A stretch of DNA of 64,000 nt from Guyanagaster necrorhizus. Lineage: Eukaryota; Basidiomycota; Agaricomycetes; Agaricales; Physalacriaceae. Numbering within the stretch: the stretch's first letter is position 1; each line of letters starts with the position of its first letter. Location: assembly GCF_019112545.1 (NCBI RefSeq), contig NW_025064881.1:2082591-2146590 (forward strand), given 5' to 3'. This document shows positions 12,441 through 23,350 of this stretch, piece after piece. The translations under genes were made by a program, and so were the position numbers. The notes under the pieces are model-generated. The model saw only the letters and a program-made list of their open reading frames with translations. It was not told the DNA's origin and made no database searches.

Positions 12441-14225
12441 CTACTTGGGAATACCACGCATCCATATCTCGTATATACACCACTTTTCTGAATCAACCAT
12501 ATCCTCTGAAAGTACGACTCTGAAAGAACGCTCATTGATATCGTCTACATGTTTCTGGTCACCAATTTCCGGTGATGCCATAAGAATACTGCACTCAGTC
12601 ATAGCTGGTGGTGCATATGATCCGCCCGCTATGTCGACGCAGGAGATATCATGAACAATAGACACCTGATCTTTTACAATTAATGACACCAGCCAGTACA
12701 GTGATGAAAATGCGTACCCATGACTTAGTGAAAGGGGAGAACATTTCAAATTGCGACTTATGAAGAATCGCCACCGTAGCATTATCCGTCAAAATTACCA
12801 TGTGAATTTCTGCCCAGGAACTATCCAGGTTTCGCAGCATATCTAAAGATATTGCATCCCCCTTCTTTCCACCTAAGGACTAGCTCAATCCGCTGAACCT
12901 TGATGTTTGGAACGGTACTTCACCTGTTAAGCTGCGGAATGCAGTATCTGCTCGACCATCAACGGCATGGGATAGAGGATAAAACAAATGGTTGTGAGTA
13001 TTTTCTTCCGAGAGAACACCGTTGTCTTCTCGAGTAAAGATGCCCAAAGCGGGTGCATCGACAGTCCCAGGAAGAAGTCTGATTGAAGTTTCTAGAACAC
13101 AAGACAGTCCCCTGCAAGGCGTGCGAGAGACAGGTGTCCTTGGCAAATCCGGCGTACTGTATTGAATATACGGAATATCCCCAGCACCGGGTAGACAGGG
13201 AGTCTCCTCGCAGGCAATAACCGAGGAAAGAAGCTCCGTAGCCCTGTTCTGGGAGTCAAAAATATCAGATGAAAAACTGATATGAGGTACAGCAACCAAA
13301 GCTCACGATATGTTTTCGATTTCGTTCGTTCCCTTCGGTGCCTACTGTAAACGGCTTGCCGCCCTGGAGTTCAATGCCCTGATCAAACCAGACTTCCGGA
13401 TATTCATTGCGTAAAATCGTAAAGTAATTGTCAGCCATCTTCATTTCATCTTCTGTAAACTGAAGAAGTCTCAAAAGAGATAGAAAATCTACGGCAAGGG
13501 ATCGAGGAAGCATTGCTCCGTGGCCGAGCCAGGCGAAGGATGTATGGACGCTTGATCCGACGTCAAGTCTTCGCAGTTGACTTGATAGTAGTTCGTGTGG
13601 AGGCAGCAAATGTATGCCTGTCTTAGATGACGGAGACATACGTGCGCGCATCGCAAGGATGACTTCAGGTAATACTATGTAGTCATCATCCTAGAAAACA
13701 TGCTTGAGTGACCGACAGCACCGGACGGTACGAAAAACACGCACCTGAACGAAACAAAAAGCCGTGGACGCTCGAGCACATGCCACGAATCTGGCTTGGA
13801 AGTACAGATTAGTAGGTGAGTTGTACACCTTTAGCCTACTCCCTATACATGGAGCGAAATCCTGTTACGAAGACGTGACTTTGAGAGAATATAAGATGAA
13901 CATAAGAAAAGCAAACAGCTTCAAAGATTTGATTAGGACTGTTGTTCCACACAAAGACAGTATGGATGGTATTCTCAAGGGAAGGACCACAGAGTAGAGA
14001 AACTATTTTGATGACGTTGGGAAACCGAGACCAGTTCAGAATCACCGCGGTGGTATCAGGGTGTCCATTTGGATCAGAACCAGGAAACCCAGCCCGTCTG
14101 AAAGAGCTGTTTACTCCACTCTTGACATATGTCGCAGGAAACGACGGTGCGACGCCTAACCGGAAAGAACCCAGCAAAAGAGAGAGCAGAAGAAATACCA
14201 GTGGCCAGAAAAAATATCTCAACAT
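12441..14225 (-). CDS. Type II membrane glycosyltransferase with DDD motif
   Basis: The start at 14225 gives MLRYFFWPLVFLLLSLLLG, a single signal-anchor segment, followed by a lumenal domain. Visible parts are TTAVILNWSRFPNVIKIVSL (nucleotide-sugar-binding beta strand of a GT-A fold), VFVWNNSPNQ, and across an intron ARFVACARASTAFCFVQ joined to DDDYIVLPEVILAMRAR, a DxD-type metal site. Later exons contain MADNYFTILRNEYPEVWFDQ, SLDMLRNLDSSWAEIHMVIL and the C-terminus IYEIWMRGIPK. The layout is that of a Golgi or ER glycosyltransferase, closest in appearance to GT2/GT64 (exostosin-like) enzymes. Donor and acceptor are unknown. The protein is about 510 aa. It is divergent from MOCS1 across a 134-bp shared upstream region. 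Confidence 0.75.
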
Positions 14226-14359
14226 GAGGGTCCAGGACACGCCCCTATGGAAGCTTTCGTGCTTACGTTCGCATCAACCTTTTTGATTCTTCATGCCACG
14301 ACCAGCGAGCTGCCCGTGCCAGCTATCAATGTCGTCCCTGTAAAACAGAACAGTGCTCA
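14226..14359. promoter_or_regulatory. Bidirectional promoter of the glycosyltransferase and MOCS1 genes
   Basis: Only 134 bp separate the two divergent start codons, so both promoters and 5' UTRs must lie here or overlap the genes. No clear TATA box was recognised. Confidence 0.45.
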
Positions 14360-16528
14360 ATGATTACGACCATGCAGTCAAGAAGAATCCGTTGTTGGGC
14401 GGCTCATCGGCGCACCCTTACGACCTCACTGTGTCTGCACTCGGATCTCAAGTCTCAAGCACAGGTAAGGGGAGCTGGACGGTCGCTGTCATTACCGACA
14501 ATTGTACAGGCCAGAATATCTCACATCGATGCCGTCTCTCCCTTCTCACCCGCATTAATCGACACTTTCCGCCGACGACACGACTATTTGCGTATCTCTC
14601 TCACAGAGAGGTGCAATTTGCGATGTACGTTATCTCAGCACTCATTCATGGAATCGTGTCTCAAGACGTAGGTACTCAGGTTTTTACTGCATGCCTGAAG
14701 AAGGAACTGAATTGTCCCCTGAAAGTCATCTTCTCACGAACGAAGAAGTTCTTCGTCTTGCGGCGTTATTTGTTAAAAGTGGTGTTACAAAGATACGATT
14801 GACCGGTGGAGAACCAACAGTCCGGAAAGGTCTGAACGAGATCATCGGTCTGTCTTTCTTCTCATCGCCGTCCTTCCCTCGTTATTTAATTTGCACTAGC
14901 CGGTCTGAATGGACTGCGTCCATATGGTTTACGATCCATAGCGATGACTACAAATGGACTTGTTCTTTCAAGAAGACTACCAGCCTTCATTGACCGAGGT
15001 TTGACTCATCTCAATATAAGGTTAGAGATGTCGTGTTTTGTTACGTGTATGAAATCTGACTACTTCAAAGCTTGGATACTTTGGATCCGTATAAGTTTGA
15101 GTTCATGACTCGGCGAAGAGGCCATGAATATGTTCTGAAAGCTTTGGATGTCGCCCTCGTGTCGCAGGCACTTGTTTCTGTAAAGCTGAACGTCGTCGTC
15201 GTTAAGGGCCTCAATGATTCGGAGGTACTTGACTTCATTGAAATGACAAAAGAGCGAGTGCTATCTGTCAGATTCATCGAATTCATGCCGTTCACAGGTC
15301 CGTGTAACTCCGTATTCGACTCGAAGTCACATTGATCTCTACATGTAGGCAATGCTTGGGATAAACGCAAGATGGTTCCATCAAATGTACTGCTCGATAA
15401 AATCATCCTGCGTCACCCTGATGTTCAAAGAATCTCCGATGAAGTGAACGATACTGCCCGTTCATGGAGAGTTCCAGGTTACAAGGGAAATTTTGGCTTT
15501 ATCAGCAGCATGTCAGATCACTTTTGCTCCTCGTGCAATCGCCTGAGGATAACAGCAGACGGCCAGATCAAGGTCGGGTACCTCTTTAGCCTGTATCATT
15601 GCTCGGGAAATTTGACCTTTTTGGCAGGTATGTCTATTCGATGCGAAGGAAATATCTCTACGAGATGCAATGCGAAACGGCGCTACCGACGGTCAACTGC
15701 TTCAGGCTATCGGTAAAGCCGTATCTGGCAAACAGGAGAAGCATGCAAACATGGAAGATATCGATGTAATTACGAATCGCCCGATGATTCTGATAGGCGG
15801 TTGAGTGCCCATTTATTGATCCAGTAGACAAGTCTTTGATGAGTTTGACAATGTTTCTAATGTCATACCCACTATTAGGTCCGTCTGCCTTTTCATTTTC
15901 CTGTCTGTCCAGTTCAAAGATCAATCTCAAACCACATGGTCTTCGATGTCGGCACTACAGCTTAGCGGCATCAGCATCGGCACCTTGCCTCACTCACCTC
16001 AACGACAGTGGACGGGCTAACATGGTCGATGTGTCATTGAAGGAGGTTACACGGCGTATAGCCACAGCAAGCGGACGTATCTTCATCCCTCTCATTGCTT
16101 ATGAACTCCTGGCTTCGACGTACCCAGATGGCGAAGAACCCTCGACGGCATTGGAGAAGGCCAAACAGAAAGTTCACCGAAAAGGCGATACGCTTACCAT
16201 CGCACAGCTTGCAGCCATAATGGGGTCCAAGAAGACATCAGACCTCATCCCACTTTGTCATCCCCTTCAATTGTCGAACGTTTCGGTAACGTTGACACTC
16301 GAAGCCCCAGCTCACGACAGCCAACGTCACAGCGTTCTGTGCCGTGCGACGGTGTCTTGTGATGCCAAAACCGGCGTGGAAATGGAAGCTTTGACTGCCG
16401 TGTCGGTTGGTTTGCTGACCGTATGGGACATGCTGAAGGCTGTGGCAGGGAAGGAGATGGAGATCGGAGAGATTGTTGTAACGGAGAAATCGGGTGGTAA
16501 GAGCGGGGATTTCGTTCGAAACAGATGA
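14360..16528 (+). CDS. MOCS1: Molybdenum cofactor biosynthesis MOCS1A (MoaA) plus MOCS1B (MoaC)
   Basis: The 5' half is a radical-SAM GTP 3',8-cyclase: an N-terminal Arg-rich leader ([16 protein letters not shown], probably mitochondrial), exon join giving [11 protein letters not shown] with the C-x3-C-x2-C cluster, [26 protein letters not shown], and the C-terminal cluster [20 protein letters not shown]. It ends IGG-stop at 15802-15804. The 3' half is cyclic pyranopterin monophosphate synthase Moa[64 protein letters not shown] and [10 protein letters not shown], ending at 16528. A 79-nt intron (15800-15878) can remove the stop and fuse both in frame. Together the two domains convert GTP to cyclic pyranopterin monophosphate, the first step of Moco synthesis. 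Start 14360 or 14372. Confidence 0.93.
15800..15878 (+). promoter_or_regulatory. Alternative intron carrying the MOCS1A stop codon
   Basis: The donor GTTGAG starts after GGCG; bases +3 to +5 of the intron are the TGA stop of the unspliced frame. A CTAAT branch-like element and the acceptor ATTAG follow. The next exon starts GTCCG, so splicing recreates the second Gly codon (G|GT) and continues with PSAFSFSC into the MoaC domain. Retention gives a free Gly-Gly C-terminus; splicing gives a two-domain protein. Confidence 0.75.
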
Positions 16529-16741
16529 GCCGATACCGTGATTGATCTTGCGCCGTCTAAATTACTCTCCTACGGGTATATATAGAATCAGAAACAATCA
16601 TAAGCCTATCTAATTCTTTGGGTTTGTGTAGAGAGCTGCAGACTTGTAATAACTTTGTGGTGATCAATCAATAAAACACGAAGACGCGTCATTCTTATGA
16701 TTCATGTAGCACACTGCATTCGTTACCGTTGCAGAGCTGGC

Positions 16742-17269
16742 TCAGGTGGAGTGGATAAATTCTTGAAGGCCCGCTGAAATTTCACTATCCACAAGGCGCG
16801 CTGCTTCGATGCCCTGCAAGATGTTATATTAGCTCACCTGGAACACAACGAGAGTTCGGACGATATACATCTTTTAATTTGACAACTGTAGGGATGGACT
16901 CGATTTTCCAAGGATCCCCCCGAAACCCGTTGGTTGGCGTTTTCCACCTGTCGGAGAAATGGATGTGAGCATGGATATTTCCATTACCTGGGAAAACGAG
17001 ACCAACCTTGGCCTGTCTCCCACATAGACGATCAATGCGCTCGGAGATTTGTCTGATCCAAAGGTATCCTTGATGAGCCCATCAACTACTCGACAGTCCT
17101 GTGGTAGTTAAGGCGTTAGCGCTCAATCTCAAATGTGCCAAGACATCTTTACCGGGCACCAGAGCTGACCATCAACGATGGACGAGTAGAAGATCAAGTA
17201 ATCGTGCTTGATTTCTACTGGCTGTGGTGTGGATGCTGTGAAGCTTTCGTCGGCGATATAAAGAGGCAT
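16742..17269 (-). CDS. TXNDC17/TRP14-like thioredoxin-domain protein
   Basis: Four exons (17153-17269, 17007-17098, 16869-16947, 16742-16813), all with GT..AG borders in frame, encode 119 aa starting MPLYIADESFTAS. Key motifs are YLIFYSSIVDGQLWCP joined to DCRVV, giving the WCPDC active site of the TXNDC17 (DUF953) family, then LIVYVGDRPRWK, NGFR, IESIPTVVKLKDG with the cis-Pro, and the C-terminal helix. TRP14-type proteins are cytosolic disulfide reductases acting on small substrates such as cystine and peptidyl thiols. The length equals that of the animal family (about 123 aa). The gene converges on MOCS1, with 213 bp between stop codons. Several exons are short, so simple open-frame scanning misses the gene. 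Confidence 0.9.
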
Positions 17270-17733
17270 TTCTGTTATCGACTTGGGGGAAGAGAAGTGC
17301 TGCGCGCGGATCGGCAGTCAACTGCGTTTAATCAGCAATCACAACGTCAACAGATGTCGCAAGCAAGGCGCGACTCAATGTGACTTAGCGGCACCAAGTG
17401 CTGCCAAGTGGTCTGTGGAAGAAAAGAGGAATGAACGTAACGCGCTTCTCAAAACATCCCATTTTCCCATAAGTATAGCGAAAAGTAAACATTGTGCTTA
17501 AGGCAAACTAAGTAATAAAAGTGAACAGGGGAATCGACCCTATGAAACCTCTTGCGAACCGAATTAAGCACCGAAATACTATTAAGGGCAGTCCGAAAAT
17601 CGAAAAATCAGTGGTATAGATCAAGTCCATGGTGTATGAAGGCAGTCCATGTACGCCGAAGCAAATCAAAAATCTCTACAAGCGTAAATTTGAGACGTTA
17701 TAGCGATGTAAATACAGTTGGATGAGAAATGCT
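17270..17733. other. Intergenic, no gene seen
   Basis: A 464-bp gap between two minus-strand genes. It should contain the promoter of the thioredoxin-like gene and the 3' UTR of the repeat-protein gene. No domain-bearing frame, tRNA or repeat was recognised. Confidence 0.5.
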
Positions 17734-19292
17734 TTAATATCCGCCATACGAACCACCGTATGAGCTACCGGATGCACCATACGTGACTTGTGCAGCAAGA
17801 GCACTTGAGCTTGAAGTGTTCCAGGACACCGACGAAGTAGCAGCAGAAGCATACGTGTTGTATGGATCACTGTTGCCGGTGGTAAGTGACCAAGATGACT
17901 TGCACTTGCCCAAACAATCAGAGAGACCAGTGTTGTACACTTGCTGCGTCGTAGTAGCCGTGGCAGTCTCTGTCTGAGTCGCTATCGCCGTCGCCGTGGA
18001 GGTTTGAAGGACAGTCATTTGGTCTGTGACGGTTGCGGTTTGGGTTTGCAGGACAGTTTTGGTCTGAACAGAAGATTTAGCATGTCGTCTTGAAAGAAGA
18101 AGATATCCTAAGCCTACGTTGTCAATGACCTGCGTACTGACCCAGACACTGGTGTACGTGGTGGGATAGACAACAGTCGACACTTCAGTTTGAGTGACAA
18201 CATCTGTTTCTGTCTGCTTCAGCGTTGCAGTCGCGGTTTGCACAACTGTCATCTGATCGGTGAGAGTGGCAGTCTGGGTCTGTAATACGGTCTGAGTCTG
18301 TACAAGAAAATCAGCATTATTACGGTAATAGTCATTTAAGCATACGCACGTTGTCAATAACCTGTGTGCTAACCCATACACTGGTGTACGTGGTTGGATA
18401 CACAACAGTCGAAACTTCGGTCATGGTGACAAAGTCTGTTTCCGTCTCCTTTTGAGTTTCAGTGGCAGTAGCAGTAGCAGTCTGGACTTCAGTCTGGGTG
18501 TAGACGTTAGTCTGAGTCTGAGTCTCTGTGGCTGTAAGAGTGTGGTCGATCACCGAGGTTTGGTCGATGGTTTCTGTTGACATCAAGACTTGCGTAGTCG
18601 GGACCATCTTCACAGAGGTCACGACAGCAGTTTGTGTCACCATTTGAACGTCAGTCTGCGTTTGTGTAACGTATTGAACGACCGTAGTAGGGACAACTTG
18701 CGTCTCAGTCTGCGAAGCATAAGAAAATCGATGACTCGAGAAGGACCACATGTACATACTGCAGTATAAGTCACCGTGTTGTACGCCGTCTCAGTCTCAG
18801 TCATAGTCTGAGTAATTGTTGAAACATATTGATTGCAGTCCGACTGGTAGCCATATCCTCCACCGTTACTAGCAGGATCGACATAAGAGGAGCACAAGAA
18901 GCCAAACGCTTAGCCAACGTACTTAATGATAATTGTAGTGGCGTAACACCCCTGCACGGCGGTGCTATCGTACTTTAATTTATAATTCAGACTTTTGATT
19001 TTGGAGCAATATTAATAAAAATACGCACCCACGACTCAGTCTGACAGGAACCATCACTATTCTTGTAATAACCATATCCACACTCCAGTGATTTGTATCC
19101 CCCGCTCATGTACGAGTCGTAGGGCATCACATCATAGAAACTGGAAGAGGAAGGAGCTGCAGTAGGGGCGGAGTACGCCGCGGCACCATTATCGACCGGA
19201 GTTGGGGTCGCAGGAACCATAGACACTGCACCGTTCGCCACCTGAGCGGCAGCAGTACTTGCCAGAGCTAGACCAAAGACAATTGACTTCAT
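17734..19292 (-). CDS. Secreted Thr/Val/Gln-rich repeat protein
   Basis: The start MKSIVFGLALASTAAAQ is a clear signal peptide with an Ala-x-Ala cleavage region. The mature protein (about 430 aa including it) has a short Ala/Pro/Ser region, two Cys-containing segments (LECGYGYYKNSDGSCQ and YGYQSDCNQYVSTITQ), then long low-complexity repeats of TQT, TATAT and TET type. Two copies of a larger unit are present: LQTQTAT(L/V)TDQMTV, a Thr/Gln stretch, and VVYPTTYTSVWVSTQVIDN, the latter sitting directly at a splice donor each time. The C-terminus has SDCLGKCKSSW and ends in a Gly/Ser/Tyr-rich tail (SSYGGSYGGY). No GPI signal is seen. The extreme Thr content suggests heavy O-mannosylation and a cell-wall or extracellular matrix role. 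I do not recognise a named family. Confidence 0.75.
17900..18760 (-). repeat. Tandemly duplicated exons in the secreted repeat protein
   Basis: Successive exons end in the same peptide (VVYPTTYTSVWVSTQVIDN) followed by an intron, and the next exon restarts with QT-rich sequence containing LQTQTAT and TDQMTV. The exon near 18420-18350 and the exon near 18300-18120 share this end, and the exon following 18066 shares the start. The pattern is exon-unit duplication with conserved intron placement rather than simple slippage. Confidence 0.65.
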
Positions 19293-19800
19293 GATGAAAA
19301 GAGTGGACTACAAAGAACGCCGGTGTGTGTTCAAACGAAAACCGAATTGAAGAACGAAAGAAGCGGTCTACGCGCTGTAACTGTCTTGCAGTGAAAATGG
19401 GACAATGTGCGGGAAGCTTGAGGGCAAGCGCTCTGTGGGTCAGTCCGTTAAATTATGATGCACAAGTGTCGCGATAGATATGCAGACGCACCGCTAAAGA
19501 ATAAAAGAAAGGGAGGGAGAAAACGAAAACGAAAAGAACGAAAGGTGAGGACAAAGGATGAGAAAGGGTGAGAGAACAGGACATCGAAGCCAGCGGTTTT
19601 TGAGGTACTCCCAGGCATGGGTCCCAAACGATCGGATGAGCCGGAATTGTCACTGGCCATCACACTGGCCATCTCGGTGTCTCCAGGGCCAATATATACG
19701 CCATTCTAATTAGATTATTCCCTTCGCTTGGGTCTCACTTCGCCATTGGTCAACCGCTGTAGCCAGCCGTAATCAGTATATTCAATATATTGACACCGGT
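19293..19800. other. Intergenic: promoter of the secreted protein gene
   Basis: A 508-bp stretch with purine-rich tracts near 19490-19560 (AAAG/GAAA-type) and no supported coding sequence. It separates the start of the secreted protein gene from the stop of the carrier gene, both on the minus strand. Confidence 0.45.
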
Positions 19801-22800
19801 CTATCTACCTTCTACCTTAAGCGCCGATGCGCGTCTACCGAAGTCCCCATTTACATCCAAGAGGATTTTCAGCGCGTTGCGCGCGCGTATCCTAGACAAT
19901 TCGTCTCGACGGGACGTCAAAACGGTCTCAACCTTTGGTGGTGCTTCTGCCCACGGATACTGCAGAGTTATCAGCCAATCAGGTTTAGCGGGCCGCCAAG
20001 GGTTTTACTCACAGGCAACTAAATTAAAGTTCCATCAACACTTGTCAGAACACCCAGTTAGATGTGAGCCTTTGATTCACTTACCGATTTCTTGAGCTCC
20101 TCGTAGGCCAATAGCGTGAATCCAAACTGAGGACTACTCCGAAGGATACGAGCTGGGCCTCCTTTGAATAAGGCTTTGAAACCTTCCTCTCGATCTTGCA
20201 CGTAACAATGTCAACGATCGGTCTTGTGTATCAGAAGAAAAGTACACACATATCTTCACGAACGCGTCTTGAAGCCCTTTATAGTGTGTTTGTCCTTTTC
20301 TGGCCTCTACTTGAAGACGAGTCTTCACAACGTCTAAATTTCAGTCAATCAGATGCGAGGGTGCATAGCCTCATGGAAGCTCCATACCTGCAGGTGTCGT
20401 GAAATATGCCGCTGGCATACCGCTGTTTCATCAACAAGAGTACGCATGTGCATCGATCAATTAAGTGTGTCAATCAGGTGGCAACAAAGATGCTTACGCA
20501 ATACCAGCAGCACATAACGTCTCTAAAAACGATAGTTGCTTGCCATTATACCCTTCGTTGAACACGTCGGACTTCAAGTGACCGTAGGCTGGAAAGTAGA
20601 TTGCAGAGAAAGGGATGTCGCGCATTAGGCATGCGCTAGCTCCTTTATACAAACCGAGGACACCAAGTTGCCGAATGATGTGGACAGCGCCCCTCGGGAC
20701 CGCTCCCTCAAGCTTAGCGGTCTCACCTTGAACCTGTAGACGGATTTTTCTGTAGCAACCCACCTCAGTTGATCGAACGTTCTCAAAAGGGCTGATTTGT
20801 ACGCACACAATCTCCAAAGGGTTGGTGAAAACCTGATAGTTGACCGATATCAATCAATCAATTCATTGGATCAAGGCATTGCACGCACCACTTGGCATCC
20901 TCCGGCAGTGCCACCAGCCACTAGCTCCCAGTACAATTTGATACGTCCCGTCTCAGGATCCATAGTCTTGGAACGAACAAGGTCATTGACAGTTAACTTG
21001 ATGGCCTTCTCTGGCGCTACACCCTATAACAAAGATGAAAACTACGTCCCCAGCGAATAAAATGCCGCTCTACATACAATAAGCTGAGGTCCAAGACCAC
21101 GATAGAATCCAAGAAACCCTTCGTTACGGAAGATCTTTTGCGCACAGTCAATGCTGTTTTTGTAAAGAAGCTGTCCAACAACGGTGCTCCGTTGATTTTG
21201 CATGCTAATGATACCATTTAGGTCCTGCATCATCGCCTGAAAGCCGCCTTTCGCTTACCGTGTCTAAAGAACAGATCGGCTGAGAAATATGGTCACCACA
21301 ACTGGAATACACGTACCTTAACTAAAGAAAGCATCAGTGGCCTGAAGAACCCCCAAAGTTAAGCACTTACCCATATCGATAGGGTACACAATCGTAGCAC
21401 CGAATGCACCAGCCATGCCTATGCTTTGTGAGTGAACGAAGTATCGCAAAAGGACGATTTCACGGACCGCCCAATACAAAATTGTAGGAGGAATGGAGCA
21501 CCGAATTCAGGAAAGATTCTGTATGAGGAGCCTTAGTCTCCATCTCCTCGCGAGGGGCCTTCCACCTTGGGTCAAGCAATTGAGCGAAATCAATCAGTGC
21601 TAGACGCTGAGTACTGCTTCCACGACCTGCAAAGTGGAAGATGATGGAGGCCTCCATGGGAGTAAATAAGGAGTAACGAGAGCTTGACGCGGAGTAGTTA
21701 AGAAAATCTGATTGGTCAATCCTCCCATCTTTGCTCTTCGCAGTCGCCTCACGAATGATACTGTATGCAAAGTGAGAACGCTATGGATGACACTGGTGAA
21801 AATGTAGCGTACCGCTCCACCATATCCATTTCTGGTGCCAGTATTTTAATACATATTTCGATGCAGTATGGAACCACAAACCTCTAATAACATTATGGAA
21901 AGCGATTACTTCCGAATAAGATATGCGTTGTCCTGGAGTAAGTGTGCAAAGGGTCGGTAACCTGTCTATAACTGCATCCGACAATTTATGTCCAGCAATT
22001 TCCTGCAAAAGAGTTGTTCAGAAGGTTAGTTAAGGTTCCACGAATCGTAAAACATACTAGAATGATTTGCTTAAACTGTTCGGGCCTAATAAATCCGTCC
22101 TGGTCCGTGTCTAAATATCTAAAGGCTTGCCGAAGACGCTCGCCCTGCAAACCCTTCATAAGTTGCGTAAACTCGTTATCTTTAGGAAAGACATCATTAA
22201 TGATGATACAATTCAAGGCGTAGCGGACACTTACATCCCAATACACGTGTTCCGTTCTTTTTCCCGAGATAGAGTTTAACCCAGTCACTGGTGATGGGTT
22301 AATGAATTGACAGAGTCAATACAGAAAAAAATAAGTTACCAATTGAAGTCAAAAGGAATCGAGCCTGGGGGGATGTTGGCACTGTAAACAGACTTGAACT
22401 CGTCGAAGTCGATGAAACCCGAGCCGTCACTAAATAAAATATGAGCAATATTTCGGAATCAAAATGCCGCAATACCGACACGTCAAAGTACTGGAATGCC
22501 ATCCAGTAGTCAGCATCGGGGCGCTTCAAACCGGTTTGGAAGACCACAAAGTCCTCCCAGGAAACCAAGCCCCGTTTTGCGGTGTCGGCCACACGGAAAA
22601 GAATGGAAAACTGGGCTCGACCGATTTTTGACGAGTCATCTCTTGGGGCAATAGCGTTGACGAAGCTTTCAGGATCCAAGTACCTGGTAGATGCAACGTC
22701 ACATACTAAATATTCCAGGTGAGCAGAAGGACTTACTTGTCACCGCTGACGTCCTTTGAGTTGGCATCGAATGTTCGTCGCCATCGCCTAAGCTCGGACT

Positions 22801-22906
22801 CTGGCACAGCTACGGCGGTTCGAACGGATTTGAGAGCGCTGGCAGCAAGAGAGGACGAGTTGGCGTCATCGCAATGAGCAATTGGGAAAATGGTGGGGAA
22901 CACCAT
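19801..22906 (-). CDS. AGC1: Ca2+-regulated mitochondrial aspartate/glutamate carrier
   Basis: A many-exon gene of about 690 aa. The start at 22906 gives [14 protein letters not shown]. The N-terminal half is an EF-hand regulatory domain: [56 protein letters not shown] and [18 protein letters not shown]. The C-terminal half is a mitochondrial carrier with three repeats, seen as [16 protein letters not shown] with KIRLQVQGE beyond an intron, and [21 protein letters not shown]. The C-tail [17 protein letters not shown] and [20 protein letters not shown] matches fungal members. These inner-membrane carriers exchange aspartate for glutamate in the malate-aspartate shuttle. The last splice region contains a probable 6-nt microexon. 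The gene ends at 19801. Confidence 0.92.
20013..20018 (-). other. Probable 6-nt microexon of the carrier gene
   Basis: On the minus strand the bases TTGCCT (Leu-Pro) are flanked by an intron ending ATTTAG and one beginning GTGAGT. Joining EELKKS, LP and YPWAEAPP keeps the frame. Skipping the microexon is also in frame, so both forms are possible. Confidence 0.55.
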
Positions 22907-23350
22907 GCTGGTCGTTGTCCAAGGTAGTGGGGGAGGGGTATCGTGGAAGAGAGCGACGGTGGAGGTAGAGAGGAGAGAAATTTACGCTGCGATCGTGTTT
23001 TCTGTGGGCTCTGAGCCTGAAGATGCGGGGTTAATCTCCTAATTCAGACCATGTGACTCGTGTCAAAATTGCGAAACGGAACAATATCGGAACAAGGCGG
23101 CTGCCTCTTCCTCGAAATATTTTCAGCAATTTCCTTTCCTTACCATTCATTTTGCATGCAAGAAAATATGGGACCTTTCTCCCGCATTCCCGCTCAATTT
23201 TAGCCCTTTTCGCCAGTTAGAACTTAAAAAAACTCATCCATGACTCAACCAGAGCGTACCGATATCTTCCGGGTGCCTCCGTCCATCTCCCGTTATCCAA
23301 AGCGTTCAACGTATTCGTAATTCTTATCTACACGAGTAGCAACACGCTTC
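22907..23350. other. Intergenic: carrier gene promoter
   Basis: A 444-bp gap between the carrier start and the Trm5 stop. It contains T-rich stretches and no supported gene or RNA. Confidence 0.45.

Noticed and set aside
17520..17545. T-loop-like sequence (GGGTCGATTCCCC on the minus strand) suggesting a tRNA
   Set aside because: The loop does not fit TTCRANY and no anticodon arm, D-arm or acceptor stem could be matched around it.
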